Shown here in pieces: positions 46,034-54,427 of a stretch of 64,000 bases of DNA (positions are counted from its first letter, which is position 1; each line of letters begins with the position of its first letter). The translations under genes and the position numbers were made by a program. Source of the stretch: 67-14 sp020438345. GTDB taxonomy: Bacteria; Actinomycetota; Thermoleophilia; Solirubrobacterales; 70-9. The stretch spans positions 24,036 to 88,035 of the forward strand of contig CALMSY010000032.1 of the NCBI GenBank assembly GCA_937872475.1, written 5' to 3'. Below the pieces are notes generated by a model. It saw nothing but the letters and a program-made list of their open reading frames with translations, did no database searches and was not told the origin of the DNA.

Positions 46034-47506
46034 ATGGCCGGGCTGAGGCAGCTCACCGCGCTCGATGCACAGTTTCTGGCCATTGAGACCGACAGAAACT
46101 ACGGGCACGTAGGGGGCTTGGCGGTACTTGATCCTTCAACAGCGCCCGGTGGGGAACTCACGTTGGAGGACCTCAAGAGTCTGATCCTGGACCGCCTTCA
46201 CCTGATCACTCCGTTCACCGAGCGGCTGGTAGCGGTGCCGTTCAACATCGACTGGCCCTACTGGACCAAAGATGAGCATTTCGACATCGGCTATCACTGT
46301 CGTGAAATCGCCCTGCCGGCACCGGGCAGCCACGAACAGCTGCTCGAACAGGTCGGTCGCATTTATTCCCGCAGGCTTGATCGTTCCAGGCCACTCTGGG
46401 AGATCTATCTGATCCATGGCCTGGAAGGGGGCAGGGTCGCCCTGCTTTCAAAGTCCCATCATGCGGCGATCGACGGTATGTCCGGCAGCGAGATCCTCAC
46501 CGCTCTGTACGACATCACCCCGGAACCCCGCGAGGTGGAGCAACCCGAAGAGACAGAAACTCCCAGCGCACCCGATGGCCGCGACCTGCTGGCGATCTGG
46601 GCCCGTGGAATTCCCAGGGCCCCGATCAATATCTTTGATCGGCTGACTACGGTGGTCCCACATGTAGACATGGCTGTGGCCGCCTTCGGCGTGCCAGGGA
46701 GCCGACGGATCAGCCGGGTCATGTCAAGGGTCCGTATTCGCCTTGGCGCCGACGAGGATCATGTGATTGAACGCCCTCCGGTCAAGGCTCCCCGCGGACC
46801 GTACGGCGCGGCCCTTTCGCCGCATCGTGTGTTCGGCCTCGGCTCGGTTTCCCTGAATGACGTCAAAACGGTCAAGAACGCTTTCGGGGTGAAGGTGAAT
46901 GATGTTGTTATCTGCCTGGTCGCAGGAGCAGTGAGGGAGCATCTGACCTTCAACAACGAACTGCCTGAGGAGCCGTTGCTGGGAATGATTCCCGTTTCGG
47001 TTAGGACCGAGGAAGAGAAGGGAACCTTCGGCAACAAGGTATCGGCGATGATCGCGCCGCTACCTACCCACATCGACAGTCCGGTCGAGAGACTCGAGTA
47101 CATCCATTCGGTGATGCGCGCGGCCAAGGACAGCCATGATGCCCTGCCGGCTGAAAGCCTGAGGGATCTGACCGCCTTCGTTCCACCGGCGCTCCACGCG
47201 CGCGCGGCCCGGGTCGTAACCCAGCTGTCAGGCCGGTTCACCCGGCCACCATGGAATGTGATCATCTCCAACGTTCCCGGGCCACCGATTGACCTCTATT
47301 TTGCGGGGGCAAAGCTCGAAGCGATGTTCCCGCTCTCGATCATTTCCGACGGGATCGGCCTGAACGTGACAATCATGAGCTATCGCGATTCGATCGACAT
47401 CGGGATCACCGCTGACCGGGAGCAGACCCCGGAGGTCCAGACCCTGGTCGACGGCATGCAGTCCGAACTCGAGCTTCTCCTGGCGGCTGCAAAAGCCGCT
47501 GCCTGA
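46034..47506 (+). CDS. Wax ester synthase / diacylglycerol acyltransferase (WS/DGAT)
   Basis: 490 residues from ATG 46034. Makes wax esters or triacylglycerol from acyl-CoA. Seen: LTALDAQFLAIETDRNYGHVGGLAVLD at the N-terminus (in the family pattern LxxxDxxF), catalytic motif SHHAAIDGMSG (HHxxxDG, near residue 140), RSRPLWEIYLIHGLEGGRVAL and the C-terminal NVIISNVPGPPIDLYFAGAKL. Length normal. Partner hydrolase just upstream suggests coordinated neutral-lipid synthesis and breakdown (inference). Confidence 0.93.
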   Translation: MAGLRQLTALDAQFLAIETDRNYGHVGGLAVLDPSTAPGGELTLEDLKSLILDRLHLITPFTERLVAVPFNIDWPYWTKDEHFDIGYHCREIALPAPGSHEQLLEQVGRIYSRRLDRSRPLWEIYLIHGLEGGRVALLSKSHHAAIDGMSGSEILTALYDITPEPREVEQPEETETPSAPDGRDLLAIWARGIPRAPINIFDRLTTVVPHVDMAVAAFGVPGSRRISRVMSRVRIRLGADEDHVIERPPVKAPRGPYGAALSPHRVFGLGSVSLNDVKTVKNAFGVKVNDVVICLVAGAVREHLTFNNELPEEPLLGMIPVSVRTEEEKGTFGNKVSAMIAPLPTHIDSPVERLEYIHSVMRAAKDSHDALPAESLRDLTAFVPPALHARAARVVTQLSGRFTRPPWNVIISNVPGPPIDLYFAGAKLEAMFPLSIISDGIGLNVTIMSYRDSIDIGITADREQTPEVQTLVDGMQSELELLLAAAKAAA

Positions 47507-47539
47507 TTTCTGACCTGACCGAACCACAGAAAAATACCT

Positions 47540-49243
47540 TCAGTCGCTTCGATCGGAGAGCTGCTGGAGCCGGGCTTCTTCGAGATCAAGGAGTTTCCGG
47601 ATGTCGTCGATGACCTCCGAGCTGAAAGTACCGAGCTTCATGTGCCGGAGCATCCTCGTCCTTTCCGCCTCAATTACCGCGATTCGCAGCCGGATGTAGC
47701 TTTCGCGCTGTTCCTCGAGGTCATCTTCGGCCCCCATCGGTTGCTGTCGGCCGATCAGGCTGTCCCGTCTCACCCTTTCGATGATTGACTGATTGATGTC
47801 CTGCCTTTTCGCTTCCTGATTCAAAGCCTCTTCACCGGCGTCAGCCAGCTCGCGCATCATCTTCAGATGCTGGTCCCGGAGTTCCTCCGGGGAATCTCGC
47901 TCGACCCGGAACTTCCGGATCACCCAGGGAAGGGTCGATCCCTGGAACAAGAGCATCAAGGCAGCTGCGACATAGGCGATCAGAACAAGCTCGGCTCTGT
48001 ATGGAGTGTCGACCGGGAGTGTCTGGGCCGCTGCCACAGTCACGGCACCGCGCATCCCCGACCAGGCGAGGACCGCACCAGCCCGCCAGCCGAGGGATTC
48101 CCTCATCCGAAAGTCGATATCCGCGCTGGCTTTGGCGATGCGGTGCTCAAGCCATTCAACCCGGCGGGGTTCGATTTCTCCGGGCAGGTCATCGTTCTTG
48201 AGCCGGTCTCTCCAGCCTTCAATGTGCGGTTTTGAATCAACGGCACGTTTGTCGTCCCGTTTGATCATCGCCACCAGAGGCACCACGAAGGCCAGCCGGA
48301 CCATGATCAAGAGCAGCGACGCAACAGCTCCGTAAAGCAAGGCTTCATCAACACTGAAGCCACTATTCCCCACATCGAAGAGGACATCCTCGAGACTGAT
48401 TCCCATCAGCAGGAAGATGAATCCCTCCATCAGAAAAGCCAGGGTTCTCCAGTTGGTCTCTTCGGTGATCCGGTCCTCCGCTTTCAGGAAGCGGGCGGCA
48501 AGATCGCTTGTCACAAGTCCGGCCACAACCACGGCCAGCACCCCTGAGAAGCCAAAATCCTCGGCCGGAATGTAGGCCACGAATGGCACCACGAAGGAGA
48601 TGGCCGTGTTCATGACCGGGTCACCGATGCGCTGCCTGATCCGCACGTTGAGTACGCCCACAGCGGCTCCGACAGCAACCGCCCCGACCACAGCGAGAGC
48701 AAAGTCTCCGATGATGCCGCCCGCGGTCACGCCTGCGCCCATCGCGGCCACGGCGGAGCGAAGCAAGACGAGTGCCGTCGCGTCGTTTACCAGTCCTTCG
48801 CCTTCGAGGATCGCGAGCAGCCGCGAGGGCAAGCCGAGCTTTCGTCCGACGGCGGTTGCAGCAACCGCGTCGGTGGGGCTGAGCACGGCAGCAAGCGCGA
48901 AAGCCGCCGGCCAGCCGATCTCCGGCATCAGAGCATGGAAGAGCACAGCGGCGGCAGCGGTTGAAACGACCACCAGCAGTACCGCCAGCCCGGTGATCGG
49001 CTTCAGGTTCCGTCTGAAGTCGGTATTCGGAATGTTGATCGCGGCCGAGTAGAGCAAGGGCGGCAGCACACCCCCGAGGATCCAGTGAGGCTGGATTGAT
49101 GTCGCAGATACCTCCGGCAGGGTTCCGATGGCCGCGCCGGCGACGACAAGGAGCAGGGGGGATGCCACTCCGAGACGGCGCGAGAACAATGCAACAGCGA
49201 CCACACTCACTACGCCACCGACTGCGATCACAGAAAGCTCCAC
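47540..49243 (-). CDS. Na+(K+)/H+ antiporter, CPA1 family
   Basis: 567 residues, GTG start 8 nt after TATTCT on the minus strand. Exchanges Na+ or K+ for protons at the membrane. Seen: about 12 hydrophobic helices, LSPTDAVAATAVGRKLGLP and EGEGLVNDATALV (the ion-binding ND pair of CPA1), WSGMRGAVTVAAAQTLP, and a hydrophilic helical tail of about 130 residues after TLPWVIRKF, probably cytoplasmic and regulatory. Convergent with WS/DGAT. Confidence 0.92.
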   Translation of the reverse strand: MELSVIAVGGVVSVVAVALFSRRLGVASPLLLVVAGAAIGTLPEVSATSIQPHWILGGVLPPLLYSAAINIPNTDFRRNLKPITGLAVLLVVVSTAAAAVLFHALMPEIGWPAAFALAAVLSPTDAVAATAVGRKLGLPSRLLAILEGEGLVNDATALVLLRSAVAAMGAGVTAGGIIGDFALAVVGAVAVGAAVGVLNVRIRQRIGDPVMNTAISFVVPFVAYIPAEDFGFSGVLAVVVAGLVTSDLAARFLKAEDRITEETNWRTLAFLMEGFIFLLMGISLEDVLFDVGNSGFSVDEALLYGAVASLLLIMVRLAFVVPLVAMIKRDDKRAVDSKPHIEGWRDRLKNDDLPGEIEPRRVEWLEHRIAKASADIDFRMRESLGWRAGAVLAWSGMRGAVTVAAAQTLPVDTPYRAELVLIAYVAAALMLLFQGSTLPWVIRKFRVERDSPEELRDQHLKMMRELADAGEEALNQEAKRQDINQSIIERVRRDSLIGRQQPMGAEDDLEEQRESYIRLRIAVIEAERTRMLRHMKLGTFSSEVIDDIRKLLDLEEARLQQLSDRSD

Positions 49244-49345
49244 GGGTACCCAGAATATTCAGGGAACTAAACGTAACCTTGCGTCGAGAACCTGCCCGGA
49301 GATGACCCTTGATGTTGAGTGACGGGAAGGGCGGAGACCGGGAAG

Positions 49346-49690
49346 TCAGCGGGCGAAGGCGACAACGGCGATGGTCGCGACCCCGAGGATGATTCCGCCA
49401 GCAGCCAGGAACATGCCGCTGAAAGGGACCAATGGCTTTTCGGGGTCGGGACTGCTGGAGAGTTTCCCCCTCTGGACGCCGAAATAGATGAGTCCGACCC
49501 CGAAGGTGCAGTAGGCGATTCCGAGCACTTCATATGGCCAGGAACTTGCCGCGGCATCAAGCAGAGGCACAACACGGGCGAGGCCCACCCCGACCGCAAT
49601 CGCGGCGAGTCCGGTCCGCACCCAGGCGAGCTGGGTACGTTCACCGGCCAACCGGGTTCTGGTGAGGTCGTTCTCCTCACTGGTGGGCAT
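49346..49690 (-). CDS. DUF202 (YidH-type) small membrane protein
   Basis: 114 residues. Seen: N-terminal LAGERTQLAWVRTGLAAIAVGVGL, the DUF202 signature, with three predicted membrane helices and a short loop (RGKLSSSPDPEKPLVPFSG). Function of the family is unknown. ATG 49690 is 6 nt after TATGAT (minus strand), a clear leaderless-type promoter. Confidence 0.82.
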   Translation of the reverse strand: MPTSEENDLTRTRLAGERTQLAWVRTGLAAIAVGVGLARVVPLLDAAASSWPYEVLGIAYCTFGVGLIYFGVQRGKLSSSPDPEKPLVPFSGMFLAAGGIILGVATIAVVAFAR

Positions 49691-49852
49691 TGGCGCATCA
49701 TATTGGCCCCGTCTATCCGCGACCGGGAAAAATCTTCCCGACCGCGTAAGTAATCGCCCGGCTTCTCGTTATGCACATGAAACGCCCGAAATTCTGCTCC
49801 CGAAACCGGGATGGCCAAGGGCAAGAAACAAGGCAAATGAGGAGACACCGAC
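49691..49852. promoter_or_regulatory. Divergent intergenic region, DUF202 and collagen-like gene
   Basis: 162 bp. Minus strand: TATGAT (49702-49697) for the DUF202 gene. A perfect hairpin CGGGAA-AAATC-TTCCCG lies at 49724-49740 near the -35 of that promoter. The right half carries the plus-strand Shine-Dalgarno GAGGAG before ATG 49853. No clear plus-strand -35/-10 pair was identified. Confidence 0.4.
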
Positions 49853-50503
49853 ATGAACGCAGTCCGCAACATCAAACGACCGAAGCTCGCAACCATCATG
49901 GCCCTTCTGGCCCTGTTCGTTGCGGTTGGAGGTTCAGCCACAGCAGCATCCGGGCTGATCAACGGCAAGAAGATCAAGCATGGCACCATCACAGCGAAAC
50001 AGATCAGGAACAAGACCATCACCCCGAGCAAGCTTGCCCCGGCGACGGCAGAGACACTGAAGGGCGAACAGGGGCCGAAGGGCGCGCAAGGCGAGAAGGG
50101 TGACACCGGCGCAAAGGGAGAGAAGGGTGATACCGGCCTTCAGGGCATCCCTGGCTCGAATCAGGTGACAACCTTCTCGGTCAACAACAACCTGGGCAAC
50201 ATTCCCGCGAACAGCGACGTGGATGCAGCAACCATCAACCCGCCTTTCAGGAAGTACCTCATTATCGCAAAGGCCTTGATGTTCGCCCAGTCCAGCGGTG
50301 CCAGCCTTTCCTGCGCCATCGAAACCAACAACAACGGTGGCAGCGATGAAGCCCGGTGGACCTCCCCCGCCAACAACAGCCGCAACACCGTGCCCATGGT
50401 CCTGACAACCACCGCCAATGTCAGCCAGATCAAGGTCGTGTGCAATCCGGGCAGCACCATCGGCTCCTTTTCGGTTGACGCGATCGCCATCCCGGTCGGT
50501 TGA
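49853..50503 (+). CDS. Exported collagen-like repeat protein 1
   Basis: 216 residues. Seen: N-terminal export signal (hydrophobic about 12-30, ending SATAASG), the conserved SGLINGKKIKHGTITAKQIRNKTIT segment (about 32-56), ten Gly-X-Y triplets (GEQGPKGAQGEKGDTG and on, about 70-100), and a beta-rich C-terminal domain with two Cys (LSCAIETNN and IKVVCNPG) likely disulphide-bonded. This is the plan of bacterial collagen-like surface proteins with C1q/BclA-type heads (fold inferred). Good Shine-Dalgarno GAGGAG. First of three tandem paralogues. Confidence 0.82.
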   Translation: MNAVRNIKRPKLATIMALLALFVAVGGSATAASGLINGKKIKHGTITAKQIRNKTITPSKLAPATAETLKGEQGPKGAQGEKGDTGAKGEKGDTGLQGIPGSNQVTTFSVNNNLGNIPANSDVDAATINPPFRKYLIIAKALMFAQSSGASLSCAIETNNNGGSDEARWTSPANNSRNTVPMVLTTTANVSQIKVVCNPGSTIGSFSVDAIAIPVG

Positions 50504-50532
50504 GCCAGGCTAAGAAAAAAGGAGAAGAGAGA

Positions 50533-51165
50533 ATGAGATTCCGACCCGCAACACTCATCGCGGTATTGGCTCTGCTCATCGCTGCCGGAGGTTCCGCAAC
50601 AGCAGCTTCAGGACTGATCAACGGCAAGAAGGTCAAGGCCGGCACTTTGCCGGGCAAGGCATTCAAGAATCAGACCATCACCCGAGCGAAACTGTCCACA
50701 TCGGCCATCGCCGCTTTCGCCGGTGACACAGGCCAAAAGGGCCCGGAAGGGGAGAAGGGTGAAACGGGAAGCAGGGGCGAAAAGGGTGCCACAGGCGACC
50801 AGGGTGCTCCGGGACTGCCGGGAACCAGATCTCTGACCGCGACCGCCACCAAGGTTGCCCAGATTCCGAACAGCGAAGTCGAACAGGTCAAGATGACCAA
50901 CCTGACACCGGACCGTTACGTCGTAACCGCAAAGGTCAATGTGATTTCACAGACCGCAGGGTCGCTGGTGGACTGCAGCCTAGAGGCGAATGGAGGCACG
51001 GCAAGTGATAACTCCGAATGGACGAACACCGTCAACAGTGGCCGCGGGGTCCTTTGGATGCTCAGCTCCACCGAGGCCGGAGTCACTGAAATCAAGGTTG
51101 TCTGCAACTCCGGCAACTCTTCGGCAACCCTGAGGACCAGCCTGACCGCCGTCCCGACCAACTAG
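50533..51165 (+). CDS. Exported collagen-like repeat protein 2
   Basis: 210 residues from ATG 50533, preceded by GGAGAAGAGAGA; a TTG 33 nt earlier is in frame but would spoil the signal peptide. Seen: signal peptide (RFRPATLIAVLALLIAAGG, SATAASG), SGLINGKKVKAGTLPGKAFKNQTIT, eleven Gly-X-Y triplets (GDTGQKGPEGEKGETG and on), and the C-terminal domain with paired Cys (LVDCSLEANGG, IKVVCNSG). About 30 nt after paralogue 1, so co-transcribed, and ended by a strong terminator. Confidence 0.82.
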   Translation: MRFRPATLIAVLALLIAAGGSATAASGLINGKKVKAGTLPGKAFKNQTITRAKLSTSAIAAFAGDTGQKGPEGEKGETGSRGEKGATGDQGAPGLPGTRSLTATATKVAQIPNSEVEQVKMTNLTPDRYVVTAKVNVISQTAGSLVDCSLEANGGTASDNSEWTNTVNSGRGVLWMLSSTEAGVTEIKVVCNSGNSSATLRTSLTAVPTN

Positions 51166-51190
51166 CGCGGGAATTCCCTGTCGCAACCCG

Positions 51191-51231
51191 GCGCCGCCCT
51201 TTCCTTTTCTGGAAAGTGGCGGCGCTTTTTT
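51191..51231 (+). terminator. Rho-independent terminator
   Basis: GCGCCGCC-C-TTTCC pairs with GGAAA-G-GGCGGCGC (one bulged T) around a 6-nt loop, giving a 14-bp stem, followed by six T. Clear intrinsic terminator for collagen-like genes 1 and 2. Confidence 0.92.
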
Positions 51232-51364
51232 GTTGGGGGAGCAGGTTGTTTCGCGAAGCCCGAACCCCTCCCAAAAACTTTTCAGATGCTTCCGTAAGAA
51301 ACCATGCCGCTCGCCAGTTACCCGTACAGAAGGCAAAAACCCCCGTACAGAACTGGAGTAGAAC

Positions 51365-52096
51365 ATGAACAAACTGCACGCCACTATCAAGAAGATTCAC
51401 CCATCAACGCTGATCGCCATCCTGGCTCTCTTTGTAGCCGTAGGCGGCACCGCTACCGCGGCATCCGGCCTGATCAATGGCAAGAAGCTCAAGAACAATT
51501 CGGTTGCCGGCAAGAAGCTCAAGAACAAGTCCGTCACGAAGGCGAAGTTGAACCCCTCCACCTTCAAGGCCTTGAAGGGGGAGAAGGGCGACACCGGCGA
51601 CACCGGAGCCGCCGGTACAACTGGAGCTACCGGCGCTACCGGCGCGAAGGGCCTGCCTGGCCTGCCGGGGGTTCCCGGCAGCGTTGGACCCCAGGGTCCG
51701 AAAGGGGAGACCGGAGCCAAGGGAGCCACCGGAGCCAAGGGGCCGGCCGGGATCGTGGCGGCGCAGTATGTGAGTTCCGCGAATAACTCGAATCTGGAAG
51801 GGGACGGCGTAATGGTCCCCGTGCTGACCGATAACGTGCCAGCCGGCAAGTACGCGGTCACCGCCAAGGTGAGTGTCATGTCCGGTGGGGACGGTGCCCT
51901 GAGTTGCCGTCTGAGCGTTGACGGCCAGGTAGTCGATCAGATGCTCTGGGATTCCGCCGCGGTCTTCGATCGCAGTGGCATTTTTCTCCAGACAGTGACC
52001 CCGCCCGGGACCGAGCAGATCAGGATTCTCTGCGCCGGTCTCACCACTTCGATGCAGGTATCGCACAAGAGCCTCATGTCACTTCCGGTGTCCTGA
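51365..52096 (+). CDS. Exported collagen-like repeat protein 3
   Basis: 243 residues. Seen: signal peptide (TLIAILALFVAVGG, TATAASG), SGLINGKKLKNNSVAGKKLKNKSVT containing an internal duplication of GKKLKN, nineteen Gly-X-Y triplets (the longest of the three; GATGATGAKGLPGLPGVPG in part), and a C-terminal domain again with two Cys (LSCRLSVDG, IRILCAGL). Shine-Dalgarno GGAG 9 nt before ATG. Own promoter region of 130 bp and own terminator, so regulated separately from paralogues 1 and 2. Confidence 0.82.
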   Translation: MNKLHATIKKIHPSTLIAILALFVAVGGTATAASGLINGKKLKNNSVAGKKLKNKSVTKAKLNPSTFKALKGEKGDTGDTGAAGTTGATGATGAKGLPGLPGVPGSVGPQGPKGETGAKGATGAKGPAGIVAAQYVSSANNSNLEGDGVMVPVLTDNVPAGKYAVTAKVSVMSGGDGALSCRLSVDGQVVDQMLWDSAAVFDRSGIFLQTVTPPGTEQIRILCAGLTTSMQVSHKSLMSLPVS

Positions 52097-52117
52097 CCCT
52101 TGCATCGCCCCGATTAG

Positions 52118-52150
52118 GCGCCGCTTCCGGTACACGGAGGCGGCGCTTTT
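52118..52150 (+). terminator. Rho-independent terminator
   Basis: GCGCCGC...TTCCG pairs with CGGAGGCGGCGC around a 5-nt loop (one wobble), about 12 bp, followed by TTTT. The stem base GCGCCGC is shared with the terminator at 51191, consistent with duplication of the whole gene plus terminator. Confidence 0.85.
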
Positions 52151-52191
52151 CGTGGGCAGAACCTTCGCGCGGCTGCCTCGGCAGAAGGGAC

Positions 52192-52737
52192 TCAGGTCTC
52201 CGGCAGCGCAGAAGCAGCGAACTGCTTTGCAAAGGCCTCCAGCGATTCCCAGTCGGTGTATTCGTGGTCACGGGAGGTGTCCAGCGGAAGTCCCTGGCTC
52301 TTGGCCATGCGTTTCATCAGGAACCGGTTGAGGAAGCTATAGGCGGGGTACTGGAGGCAGCCGGCCACGAGCTCGATCCTGTCTGGTGTCCAGCCAGCAG
52401 ACTCAGCGAAGGACTCGGCCCCACGACGGTTCTCGTCGAGAACCTCCGGAATGCCGCTGCCATTACTCAGCGACACAGAAAGAAACGCGGTCCGCATGTT
52501 GTTCAGGACAGAAGCGTTCGCTTTCACCCAGGCGGCCATTTTCCCCTGGTGCCGCCCGGCATGGATTGAAGCCAGGACAACCACCGACTCAAACGGAGAC
52601 GGGTCCGTTGAATCGCCTTTCAGGACCTCATGAACTTTCACCGCCAGATTCTGTCCGGAAAGCATCGAGGCCAGACGATCGGCAATCTTGCCGGTGTGAC
52701 CGTGATTTGACGCGTAGATGATCAGGACAGTGTCGAT
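52192..52737 (-). CDS. Flavodoxin-domain protein (HemG-like), non-canonical start likely
   Basis: 181 residues if read from ATC 52737. The first ATG (52665) would remove the FMN phosphate-binding loop, which is plainly encoded just upstream: VLIIYASNHGHTGKIADRLASM. The remaining protein has the flavodoxin alternation (VVVLASIHAGRHQGKMAAWV, TAFLSVSL, ELVAGCLQYPAY), as in HemG-type protoporphyrinogen oxidase, which is also 181 residues. No ATG, GTG or TTG exists between the upstream stop and 52665. On the minus strand TAGGAT is followed by exactly 7 nt and then ATC, the leaderless spacing seen elsewhere in this window. Confidence 0.7.
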   Translation of the reverse strand: MDTVLIIYASNHGHTGKIADRLASMLSGQNLAVKVHEVLKGDSTDPSPFESVVVLASIHAGRHQGKMAAWVKANASVLNNMRTAFLSVSLSNGSGIPEVLDENRRGAESFAESAGWTPDRIELVAGCLQYPAYSFLNRFLMKRMAKSQGLPLDTSRDHEYTDWESLEAFAKQFAASALPET

Positions 52738-52766
52738 GGAACGAATCCTACGCCTTCAGGCGGCAG

Positions 52767-53324
52767 CTACCCGCGGGAAATCCCGGGGGCGGCGACGGTG
52801 GGTTCATTTCCGTCAGGAATCGTGTCCTTGGGTGCACGCGCCTGGCTGGCGAGCCCCCTGAACACCCTTAGGGCGGAAAGAATCCCCGACGGCGACCTGA
52901 AGTCCAGGTTGCCAAGAAGCTGCCTGATGAAGGAAAGCTGATCGAAGTAGATCCGCTCGCAGATCAATTCATCCTCGCCGCGAAAGACGAAGTACGCGGT
53001 CATCCGGACCTTGAAAGCCCCGCCGGTCGCCGGTACGGGTCCAAGCGGACCCAGGTGAGTACCAAGCAGGTAGAACTCGGTGATCACCGCATCATCGGCG
53101 TGTCGCAGCGCGATCATTTCGTGCCGTTGGTCCGGGAAGGCGGTTCTGGTTTCTTCGTAATAGCCACGGACGGCCTGATCACCGTCGTGAACCGTCTGGG
53201 TGGGGATGATTTCGTAGCGAGGGTGCGGGAAGGTCGAAAGGACATCATCCCACTGTTGCTCGACCTCGTCGTGGAAGTGGTCGAGCACAATCTTTTCGCG
53301 CCTGGCGCGGACTTCATCGTTCAT
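52767..53324 (-). CDS. SnoaL/NTF2-like fold protein
   Basis: 185 residues with a strong Shine-Dalgarno AAGGAGGAG. Seen: an N-terminal helix bundle, HPRYEIIPTQTVHDGDQAVRGYYEETRTAFPDQRHEMIALRH (in parts; the SnoaL-like polyketide-cyclase pattern), and MTAYFVFRGEDELICERIYFDQLSFIRQLL. Family members are ester cyclases, isomerases or carrier-like proteins; function here unknown. 31 bp after the SDR gene, so one operon SDR-SnoaL, perhaps reading on to the flavodoxin gene. Confidence 0.75.
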   Translation of the reverse strand: MNDEVRARREKIVLDHFHDEVEQQWDDVLSTFPHPRYEIIPTQTVHDGDQAVRGYYEETRTAFPDQRHEMIALRHADDAVITEFYLLGTHLGPLGPVPATGGAFKVRMTAYFVFRGEDELICERIYFDQLSFIRQLLGNLDFRSPSGILSALRVFRGLASQARAPKDTIPDGNEPTVAAPGISRG

Positions 53325-53355
53325 CTGGTGGCTCCTCCTTCGGGAACATGGGTCT

Positions 53356-54150
53356 TCAGGTCGGCGGCCTGTTCGGCAACGACCCGCTCGAGGGCAAAAT
53401 CCGGCGGAGCAGAGGGTTACGAACCGGCTGGGGCAAGGCCTTCAGGGCCCCGACTAGCGAGGTGGCAGCGAGGGGAAAGCACGCGTTTCGCTTCTCGGCT
53501 TCGATTGCGGCCAATGATTTCCTGGCCGCGGTCTCGACACTGATCTGGTGTGGCTTCGGCAGACCATCGTTGGCGATCCGTTCCGTAGCCACAAAGCCAG
53601 GAAAGAGGGAGGTGAACCGGAGATTCTCGGGCTCCAGTTCTGCCCGGGCCGTATCCATCAGGTGTTTGGCGGCTGCCTTGGCCGCGCCGTATGGTCCCTG
53701 CCGCGGGATCCCCAGAAGTCCGGCAAGTGAATTCGTATGGACGATTTGACCGCCACCACTCTTCCTGAGGCACTCAATGGCAGGGACCAGGCAATTGACC
53801 AGAACCTCGTAGTTGAGTCGAATCATCGAAGTGAGGTCTGATGCAGAGCAATCGGCGATCGACATGTCGGGACCCTGGCCGGCATTGACCCAGACAACTT
53901 CCAGGCCCCTCATCGCTTCGTTGGCTTCGCGAAAGACCCTGGTCATCTCAGCGGGATCTGTGGCATCTGCCGCCCAATGCAGCGCTTTGCATCCTCTGCA
54001 GGAGAGACCCTTCGAAACCTGCTCGAGTTTGTCTTCCCGCCGGGCGACGAGACCGATCATGTTTCCACGGTCGGCTATCTGAAAGGCAGCTTCGGCAGCG
54101 ATTCCGGAAGATGCCCCGACTATCAGGATCTTTCTGTTCTCTAGTTTCAC
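53356..54150 (-). CDS. Short-chain dehydrogenase/reductase
   Basis: 264 residues. Seen: ILIVGASSGIAAEAAFQIADRG (GxxxGIx cofactor motif; the final Gly is Ala-shifted), LVARREDKLEQV (Arg suggesting NADPH), WVNAGQGPD, catalytic Ser in HTNSLAGLLG and YGAAKAAAKH where Tyr-x3-Lys is Y-G-A-A-K. C-terminal part VGALKALPQPVRNPLLRRILP resembles fatty-acyl or dehydrogenase SDRs of DltE type. Operon with the SnoaL-like gene downstream. Confidence 0.85.
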   Translation of the reverse strand: MKLENRKILIVGASSGIAAEAAFQIADRGNMIGLVARREDKLEQVSKGLSCRGCKALHWAADATDPAEMTRVFREANEAMRGLEVVWVNAGQGPDMSIADCSASDLTSMIRLNYEVLVNCLVPAIECLRKSGGGQIVHTNSLAGLLGIPRQGPYGAAKAAAKHLMDTARAELEPENLRFTSLFPGFVATERIANDGLPKPHQISVETAARKSLAAIEAEKRNACFPLAATSLVGALKALPQPVRNPLLRRILPSSGSLPNRPPT

Positions 54151-54427
54151 ATGCGGTCAGGGGCCGACCGGAAGCAGAAGGTCGAAGGGCCGACGAAACC
54201 AGAGTACTGTTCTCACGCTTTCCACAATGCCTCTCTACGCCCCGGCTCTGCGATGGGCCAGAGCCAGGGCCCCGGACTGGCAGACGGGTTTCGAATCCGT
54301 TGCGTTCACTCCGATTTCGGGTCGGTGGCGTTGGAGGGAAATCCAATGCTGCCACCGGAGCGGACGGCCAGATCGGTAGCAAAGAAGCCACTAGCCAAAC
54401 CACTTCATGAGGCGGTAGGTTCCGGGC
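54151..54427. other. 277-bp region without a confident gene
   Basis: No convincing coding frame. Contains a perfect 7-bp hairpin GGCTCTG-N8-CAGAGCC (54244-54265) and a tRNA T-arm-like string GGGTTTCGAATCC (about 54286-54298) without a supporting cloverleaf. Carries the divergent promoters: TAGGTT (54416-54421) is 6 nt before the ATG of the Ddn-like gene. Confidence 0.5.

Noticed and set aside
49267..50106. Minus-strand frame over the DUF202/collagen region
   Set aside because: Antisense to the collagen-like repeat; Pro-rich content is the complement of Gly codons.
54286..54298. tRNA gene
   Set aside because: Only a T-loop-like string; no acceptor, D or anticodon stems could be paired.
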